This document shows, piece after piece, positions 1 through 5,049 of a DNA stretch of 7,118 bases; the stretch's first letter is position 1; every line of letters starts with the position of its first letter. The DNA is from an uncultured Lysobacteraceae bacterium (GTDB lineage Bacteria > Pseudomonadota > Gammaproteobacteria > Xanthomonadales > Xanthomonadaceae). The DNA lies in the NCBI GenBank assembly GCA_946482565.1, contig CAMLSB010000099.1, forward strand, positions 1 through 7,118, written 5' to 3'. The notes beneath the pieces were generated by a model that was not told the origin of the DNA, did no database searches, and saw only the letters and a list, made by a program, of their open reading frames with translations. The position numbers and the translations under genes are program-made.

Positions 1-1997
1 CCATCGGCGACCGCAGCGTCGGCGGCCTGACCGCGCGCGACCAGATGGTCGGCCCTTGGCAGCTGCCGGTCGCCGACTGCGCGATCACGCTGTCCGGCTA
101 CGAAGGCACCGCCGGCGAAGCGATGGCGATCGGCGAGCGCACGCCGCTGGCGCTGCTCGACCCGGTCGCCGCCGCGCGCATGGCCGTCGGCGAGGCGATC
201 ACCAACCTGTGCGCCGCGCCGGTGGCATCGCTCGATGCGATCAAGCTGTCCGCGAACTGGATGGCCGCCGCCGGCCACGATGGCGAGGACGCGCGCCTGT
301 TCGACGCGGTGCGCGCGGTCGCGATGGAGCTGTGCCCGGCGCTGGATCTCGCGATTCCGGTCGGCAAGGATTCGCTGTCGATGCAGGCGGCATGGAAGAG
401 CGGGGAACGGGGAACGGGGAACGGGGAACAACAGCACAAGTCGGTGTCGCCGGTGTCGCTGATCGTGACGGCGTTCGCGCCGGTCGCGGACGTGCGCGAA
501 CAGCTGACGCCACTGCTGTCGCGCGAAGGCGAGACGGAGCTGTGGCTGATCGGCCTCGGCGCCGGCCGCCAGCGCCTCGGCGGCTCGATCCTCGCGCAGT
601 GCCATCCGCAATCCGGCGGCGGTCAGGGCGGGCTACCGGTGTTCCGCGGCGAAGGCGCGGGCGCCGGCGTGCCGGATCTCGAGGATCCGCGGCGCCTGCG
701 CGCGTTCTTCGAACTCATCCGCGATGCGCGCCGCGACGGCCTGCTGCTCGCCTATCACGACCGTTCCGACGGCGGCGCGTTCGCCGCGCTCGCCGAAATG
801 GCGTTCTGCTCGCACCTGGGCCTCGACATCGTGCTCGACGGCTGGGGCGCGGACCGCATCGAGGACGTGTTCCGCACGCTGTTCAACGAGGAGCTCGGCG
901 CGGTCGTGCAGATCGCGTGCGAGGACCGCGCCGCGTTCGCCGACCTCGTGTCGCGCCATGGCCTGGTCGATTGCGCGCAGCGCATCGCGCGACCGACCAC
1001 CGCGCCGAAGCTGCGCGTGCTCGACGACGGCGACGCGCTCGCCGAGTGGGCGTGGGACGAGTTGTTCGGCGCGTGGTGGTCGGTGACGCACGCGATGCAG
1101 CGCCTGCGCGACAACCCCGAATGCGCGGGCGAGGAGCGCGCGGCCGCGATGCGCTTCGATGCGCCGGGGCTGCGCCCGAAGCTCGCGTTCGATCCGGCGG
1201 AAGACATCGCCGCGCCGTACATCGCCACCGGCGCCGGGCCGAAGGTCGCGATCCTGCGCGAGCAGGGCGTCAACGGCCAGGTCGAGATGGCCTCCGCGTT
1301 CGAGCGCGCCGGCTTCCGCGCCTTCGACGTGCACATGAGCGACCTCGTCGCCGGGCGCGTCGCGCTCGACGGCTTCGCCGGCCTCGCGGCCTGCGGCGGC
1401 TTCAGCTACGGCGACGTGCTCGGCGCGGGCCGCGGCTGGGCCACCAGCATCCTCGAGCGCCCGGAGCTGCGCGACATGTTCGCGGCCTTCTTCGCGCGCG
1501 GCGACACCTTCTCGCTCGGCGTGTGCAACGGCTGCCAGATGATGAGCCAGCTGCGCGACATCATCCCCGGCACCGCGCACTGGCCGCGCTTCCTCCGCAA
1601 CCGCAGCGAGCAGTTCGAGGCGCGCTTCGGCATGCTCGAAGTCGTCGAGTCGCCGTCGCTGTTCCTGCGCGGCATGGCCGGCTCGCTGATCCCGGTGTCG
1701 ATCGCGCACGGCGAAGGCCGCGCCGAATTCGCCGGCACCGTCGATGCCGCCGCGGCGCGCGTCGCGCTGCGCTACGTGCGCGGCGACGGCAGCCCGGCCG
1801 AGTCCTATCCGGCGAATCCGAACGGCTCGACCGACGCCGTCGCGGGCCTGTGCAGCGACGACGGCCGCTCGACCATCCTGATGCCGCACCCCGAGCGCAC
1901 CCCGCGCAGCCTCAACATGAGCTGGGCGCCGGCCGGCTGGCCGGACGCATCGCCGTGGCTGCGCATGTTCCGGAACGTCCGCGCCGCCCTCGGCTGA
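1..1997 (+). CDS. purL: Phosphoribosylformylglycinamidine synthase (FGAM synthase), C-terminal half, 5'-truncated by window edge
   Basis: The product catalyses the fourth step of cytosolic de novo purine synthesis: FGAR + glutamine + ATP to FGAM. This is the large, single-chain proteobacterial type (about 1,290 residues in E. coli). The window holds roughly the last 664 residues. The reading frame is already open at base 3 and reads IGDRSVGGLTARDQMVGPWQ, a PurL hallmark, so the ATG at 45 is internal and not the start. The second half of the FGAM synthetase region shows KLSANWMAAAGH (from 243), IPVGKDS (from about 354) and HDRSDGG (756-776). The class I glutamine amidotransferase domain begins near 1239 (PKVAILREQGVNG). 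Its nucleophile Cys is at 1524-1526 in GVCNGCQMM, and the His/Glu pair is at 1887-1895 in MPHPER, so the triad is intact. The protein ends in RNVRAALG-stop, as expected for a full-length C terminus. Oddities are an in-frame heptamer microsatellite at 401-428 and a Gly-rich loop expansion at about 609-668. Confidence 0.97.
   Translation, partial: IGDRSVGGLTARDQMVGPWQLPVADCAITLSGYEGTAGEAMAIGERTPLALLDPVAAARMAVGEAITNLCAAPVASLDAIKLSANWMAAAGHDGEDARLFDAVRAVAMELCPALDLAIPVGKDSLSMQAAWKSGERGTGNGEQQHKSVSPVSLIVTAFAPVADVREQLTPLLSREGETELWLIGLGAGRQRLGGSILAQCHPQSGGGQGGLPVFRGEGAGAGVPDLEDPRRLRAFFELIRDARRDGLLLAYHDRSDGGAFAALAEMAFCSHLGLDIVLDGWGADRIEDVFRTLFNEELGAVVQIACEDRAAFADLVSRHGLVDCAQRIARPTTAPKLRVLDDGDALAEWAWDELFGAWWSVTHAMQRLRDNPECAGEERAAAMRFDAPGLRPKLAFDPAEDIAAPYIATGAGPKVAILREQGVNGQVEMASAFERAGFRAFDVHMSDLVAGRVALDGFAGLAACGGFSYGDVLGAGRGWATSILERPELRDMFAAFFARGDTFSLGVCNGCQMMSQLRDIIPGTAHWPRFLRNRSEQFEARFGMLEVVESPSLFLRGMAGSLIPVSIAHGEGRAEFAGTVDAAAARVALRYVRGDGSPAESYPANPNGSTDAVAGLCSDDGRSTILMPHPERTPRSLNMSWAPAGWPDASPWLRMFRNVRAALG
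401..428 (+). repeat. Heptamer microsatellite (CGGGGAA)x4 inside purL
   Basis: Four perfect head-to-tail copies of CGGGGAA are directly readable, followed by CAACAG. They encode the low-complexity stretch SGERGTGNGEQQ between the IPVGKDS...W segment and SPVSL. From remembered E. coli PurL, that linker has 10 residues (QEGNEQREMT) against 17 here. The difference of 7 residues equals three heptamers (21 bases), the smallest number of units that keeps frame. Short GC-rich heptamer arrays of this kind are known from xanthomonad genomes, usually between genes. Membership of that class is from memory, not from a search. Confidence 0.93.
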
Positions 1998-2021
1998 AAA
2001 TTTTGTGACGCGCTTGGCCGT

Positions 2022-2051
2022 TTGCGGCCTGCCCCCGCGTTAGGCTAGGTG
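2022..2051 (+). promoter_or_regulatory. Weak candidate sigma70-type promoter for the exported gene pair
   Basis: A possible -35 TTGCGG (2022-2027) lies 18 bases upstream of a possible -10 TAGGTG (2046-2051). An alternative -10 is TAGGCT at 2041-2046. Both boxes match the consensus poorly, as often in GC-rich genomes. The position is plausible because the following gene pair is functionally unrelated to purL and is preceded by 136 non-coding bases. No operator sites were recognised. This is a guess from spacing and TA content. Confidence 0.2.
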
Positions 2052-2107
2052 TTGCGACCGTGGGGACGGTCGCGGCTAAGGCGATCCGGCGCCCAAGACG
2101 GATTGCC
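2051..2107 (+). promoter_or_regulatory. Two consecutive hairpins in the purL-RHS intergenic region (structured leader or weak terminator)
   Basis: Hairpin 1 has the perfect 8-bp stem GCGACCGT (2054-2061) / ACGGTCGC (2066-2073) closed by a GGGG loop. It extends to 11 pairs (2051-2076) if two G.U wobbles are allowed. Three bases later, hairpin 2 pairs GGCGATCCG (2080-2088) with CGGATTGCC (2099-2107): nine pairs including one G.U, with a 10-base loop. Neither is followed by a T-run, so a classic intrinsic terminator is unlikely. The pair sits 14 bases upstream of the RBS of the RHS gene and could be a structured 5' untranslated region. I do not recognise any known riboswitch. Chance pairing in GC-rich DNA is possible. 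Confidence 0.4.
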
Positions 2108-2121
2108 GCCTTCAAGGGAAT

Positions 2122-2129
2122 GGGGAGAG
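2122..2129 (+). promoter_or_regulatory. Ribosome binding site of the exported RHS-repeat gene
   Basis: GGGGAGAG contains the GGAG core at 2124-2127, with a 6-base spacer to the ATG at 2134. It decides the start: translation from this ATG yields a signal peptide directly. No competing upstream in-frame start with a comparable RBS was seen. Confidence 0.75.
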
Positions 2130-2133
2130 CGCA

Positions 2134-5049
2134 ATGCCGAAGTCCTGGGCGTTGGGCGCCGCGATCGCGGTGTCCATCGGGTGTTCGTCCGTCTGCGCGC
2201 AGACGATTCCGGAAGAGTACGCGAAGCTCATCCAGGAGCACAGCCGCATCGGCACGCTCGACGGCGGCTTCTTCGGCGACCAGATCGGCTTGTCCACCGG
2301 CAGCCTGTCGTTCGTGCAGACCGACGTCGCATTGCCGGGCAACAACGCGCTGCCGGTGCGGGCGGCGCGGCGCTTCGCGCCTGGCAGCGCTCCGGCCGTC
2401 GGCCATTTCGGTGACTGGGAACTCGACATTCCGCACTTGCACGGCGTCTTCGCCGGCATGACGGCCAACATGGTCGATTGGGTGGTCAACGCGGCCGACC
2501 CGGACCATCGTTGCTCCGAGTTCAACGCGCCGCCGGAGATCAACAGCGCGCCACCCAACGCCGGCATTTTCAGCCCGGACGAATACTGGCAGGGCACGTT
2601 CTTCTACCTGCCGGGCGGCGGGGACCAGGAGTTGCTGCTGGGCGGCGACGTCCCCGCGACCGGGGGCGGCTATCCGGCGACCACGCGCGAAGGCGCGATC
2701 GCCCGATGCCTCAGCGCACTGGCGTCCACCAGCGAGTCCGGGAGGACCGGCGAGGGCTTCGAGGTCGTCACCCCCGACGGCACGACCTACAAGTTCGACC
2801 AGATGGTGAGCCGGAACGCCGACAGCCTGCACAAAACCGATCCCACGCCGCTGCTGCGGGGGAAAGGCAACCAAAGGCAACCCGGGCCGGGCCGTCTCCC
2901 GCGCGACGCCCAGGGCAGCGGCGCCGGCACCAACGCGGTGGAGTGCTGCACCATCCAGCGCCGCGAATTCTTCCTCTACCCGACCACGGTCACCGATCGT
3001 TTCGGCAACACCGTCACCTATGTGTGGGACAGCAGCAATCCATGGCGCCTGCTCCACATCATCGCCAGCGATGGGCGACAACTGGACTTCACCTATTCGG
3101 CTTCGGACTCGAGCAGCTATCGCATCATCTCCGTCAGCGATCCCTCGCACGCGCACACCTGGACCTATGCCTATTCCGGAAACGACCTCGTCTCCGTGAT
3201 GCAGCCCGACCAGCAGGCCTGGCAGTTCGCCCTGGCCGATTTGCACACCAACGCGAAGCCGCACCCGACCGGTGGATCGTGCGATGTCATGTCGGCGGGG
3301 TCTGGCAGTTACACCGGCACCATCACCGCGCCGTCCGGTGCCGCCGCCAGTTACACGCTGACGGCGACGTTGTTCGGACGCTCGTGGGCGTTGCGCGACT
3401 GCTACGGGGAAATCGGCTCGGAGATGTCCAAGGAGCCTTATCTGTTCGCCGGCGTGGCGATCACCGCCAAGACCATCACCGGACCGGGTCTTCCCGGCAA
3501 CGGCCTGAAGTGGACCTATGCCTACGGGCCGCCGAATCACTGCTGGACGAACAATTACGGCATTTCCGGCGCGGTGCAGTGCGCGGAGGGAACGTCGCCG
3601 ACGACCCGCACCACCACGGTCACCGAGCCCGACAATGCGGTGAGCGAATACACCTTCGGCAACCGCGTCACCGGCACCACGACCAATCAGCCGAACGAAG
3701 GCCTGCTGCTGATCGAGAAGCACGGCATCGTCGGCGGCGTCGCATCGCGCACCACCACGATCGCATACGGCGATGGCGATGCGGCACCCTACAGCGCCCA
3801 CCAGGGCAGCAGCCTGCGCCGGCGCGGCGACTGGATCATCACCGGCCAGCGCCGGCCGCAGGCCAGCGTGACCACCGCCCTCCAGGGCGGGACGTTCAGC
3901 TGGAGCGTGCCCGCTTGCAGCGGCATGCCGCACTGCTTCGACGCGCGCGCGCGTCCCACGACGATCGTGCGAAGCGGCCCCGGCAGCTCCACGCGCACGG
4001 AGGCCACCACCTACTACGACAACGAGGCCCTCTGGGTACTGGGCCAGGTGTCGCAGGTCAAATGCATTGCATCCGCTTGCGGCGGGGCATCGGGCACGGA
4101 GATGTCCGCGACCACCTACGACGCCGCCACCGCGCTGCCGCTGAGCACGAGCGCCTTCGGCAAATTGCAGAACACCTTCACCTACGACACCGCCTCGGCG
4201 ATCAACACCGGCCAGCGTGGCACGCTGCTGACCGTCGCCGACGGCAAGGGCAACACGACGACCTACACCAGCTGGAAGCGCGGCATCCCGCGATCGGTGG
4301 TCTTCGCCGACAGTACCTCGCGCAGCGCGGTGGTCAACGACTTCGGCTGGATCGACTCGGTCACCGACGAGAACGGTTACGCCACCAGCTACGCCTACGA
4401 CGCGATGGGCCGCATCACGCAGGTGACGTACCCCACGGGCGACAGCACCACCTGGAACTCGACCACCAGCACGTTCGCGCCGGTCGCCAGCGCGGAGAAC
4501 GGCCTGGCCGCCGGCCACTGGAAAGAAACCGTCCACACCGGCAATGGCTACAAGGTGACGTTGTTCGACGCGCTGTGGCGGCCGGTGCTGGCGCACGAAT
4601 ACGACAGCGGAGCGAGCGGCACCGACCGGTACGTCGCGACGGCCTACGACACTGCCGGGCGCGTGGCCGACGCGTCCTATCCGCTGGGATCCGCGGGATC
4701 CACGCTGACCCTCGCCGCGACCGCGACCAGCACGAGCTGGCAAGTCGTGGCCGGTGGCGCACGCCCCAGTGGCGTGCGCACCAGCTACGACGCGCTGGGC
4801 CGGCCGACGCTCGTGCAGCAGGACAGCGAGCTGGGCGTGCTCACCACGACCACCGATTACCTCAACGGATTCCAGCGCCGCGTCACCGACGCGCGCGGCA
4901 ATGCCACCACGGAATGGTTCATGGCCTGGGACAGCCCGAGCTTCGATTTGCCGGTGCGCATCGACGCGCCGGAGCACCAGCGCACCACGATCACGCGCGA
5001 CCCGTTTGGCAAGCCCACCGCCATCACCCGCACGGAAGTGGCCCCGTGA
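2134..5049 (+). CDS. Exported RHS/YD-repeat protein, short form lacking the RHS core
   Basis: This is a complete 971-residue protein. Residues 1-22 form a Sec signal peptide (Lys-3, hydrophobic core, predicted cleavage VCA|QT), placing it in the periplasm, on the surface or outside the cell. C17 is preceded by SIG, a poor lipobox, so a lipoprotein is less likely. Residues 23-100 (GFFGDQIGLSTGSLSF, NALPVRAARRF) resemble the front of exported RHS proteins of xanthomonads. RHS/YD-type motifs follow: VTDRFGNTVTYVWD (286-299), ENGYATSYAYDAMGRI (746-761), YDTAGRVADASYP (838-850), YDALGRPTLV (885-894), and the terminal RDPFGKPTAITR (955-966). YD repeats are known to build the beta-cocoon of Rhs and TcB/TcC toxins. 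Typical family members are considerably longer and end in an RHS core plus a variable tip. Neither is present, and no YD coding continues in this frame after the stop. The stop overlaps the next start by 4 bases, which implies coupling. Its exact substrate or role is unknown. Composition looks somewhat less GC-extreme than purL. Confidence 0.85.
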   Translation: MPKSWALGAAIAVSIGCSSVCAQTIPEEYAKLIQEHSRIGTLDGGFFGDQIGLSTGSLSFVQTDVALPGNNALPVRAARRFAPGSAPAVGHFGDWELDIPHLHGVFAGMTANMVDWVVNAADPDHRCSEFNAPPEINSAPPNAGIFSPDEYWQGTFFYLPGGGDQELLLGGDVPATGGGYPATTREGAIARCLSALASTSESGRTGEGFEVVTPDGTTYKFDQMVSRNADSLHKTDPTPLLRGKGNQRQPGPGRLPRDAQGSGAGTNAVECCTIQRREFFLYPTTVTDRFGNTVTYVWDSSNPWRLLHIIASDGRQLDFTYSASDSSSYRIISVSDPSHAHTWTYAYSGNDLVSVMQPDQQAWQFALADLHTNAKPHPTGGSCDVMSAGSGSYTGTITAPSGAAASYTLTATLFGRSWALRDCYGEIGSEMSKEPYLFAGVAITAKTITGPGLPGNGLKWTYAYGPPNHCWTNNYGISGAVQCAEGTSPTTRTTTVTEPDNAVSEYTFGNRVTGTTTNQPNEGLLLIEKHGIVGGVASRTTTIAYGDGDAAPYSAHQGSSLRRRGDWIITGQRRPQASVTTALQGGTFSWSVPACSGMPHCFDARARPTTIVRSGPGSSTRTEATTYYDNEALWVLGQVSQVKCIASACGGASGTEMSATTYDAATALPLSTSAFGKLQNTFTYDTASAINTGQRGTLLTVADGKGNTTTYTSWKRGIPRSVVFADSTSRSAVVNDFGWIDSVTDENGYATSYAYDAMGRITQVTYPTGDSTTWNSTTSTFAPVASAENGLAAGHWKETVHTGNGYKVTLFDALWRPVLAHEYDSGASGTDRYVATAYDTAGRVADASYPLGSAGSTLTLAATATSTSWQVVAGGARPSGVRTSYDALGRPTLVQQDSELGVLTTTTDYLNGFQRRVTDARGNATTEWFMAWDSPSFDLPVRIDAPEHQRTTITRDPFGKPTAITRTEVAP
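2863..2882 (+). repeat. Tandem 10-bp duplication inside the RHS-repeat gene
   Basis: AAAGGCAACC occurs twice head to tail (2863-2872 and 2873-2882). It encodes part of the low-complexity linker RGKGNQRQPGPG (about residues 242-253), between the N-terminal region and the conserved block before VTDRFGNTV. A 10-base unit is not a multiple of three, so a duplication would need local compensation. The flanking frame is intact, and the linker appears variable in this family. Confidence 0.7.
5034..5038 (+). promoter_or_regulatory. Ribosome binding site supporting the GTG start at 5046
   Basis: GGAAG lies inside the end of the RHS gene, with a 7-base spacer to the GTG at 5046. This favours the GTG over the in-frame ATG at 5067. 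The later start would also drop the Arg-Arg n-region of the signal peptide and has no clear RBS. Confidence 0.6.

Noticed and set aside
633..1889. 418-codon minus-strand frame opposite purL
   Set aside because: It is a composition shadow (Ala/Arg/Val/Glu-rich) opposite conserved PurL motifs.
56..2008. 650-codon plus-strand frame overlapping purL
   Set aside because: It is offset by one frame from purL, extremely Arg-rich and without motifs. PurL motifs are all in the other frame.
2016..2029. Short stem GGCCG/CGGCC with a TTTG loop after purL, considered as its terminator
   Set aside because: Only five pairs and no T-run follows. Too weak to call a terminator.
3940..3955. 16-base perfect palindrome GACGCGCGCGCGCGTC in the RHS gene
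   Set aside because: It is an alternating CG run in coding sequence (FDARARP) and is expected by chance at this GC content. No regulatory context.
4687..4701. Paired GGATCC sites separated by GCG
   Set aside because: Two self-complementary hexamers in coding sequence. No sign of a recombination or attachment site.
1912..4977. 1,021-codon open frame on the minus strand
   Set aside because: It runs antisense across the end of purL, the intergenic region and the RHS gene. The translation is an Arg/Gly/Ala/Val-rich mix with no domain, signal or RBS. It is a shadow of GC-biased codon usage.
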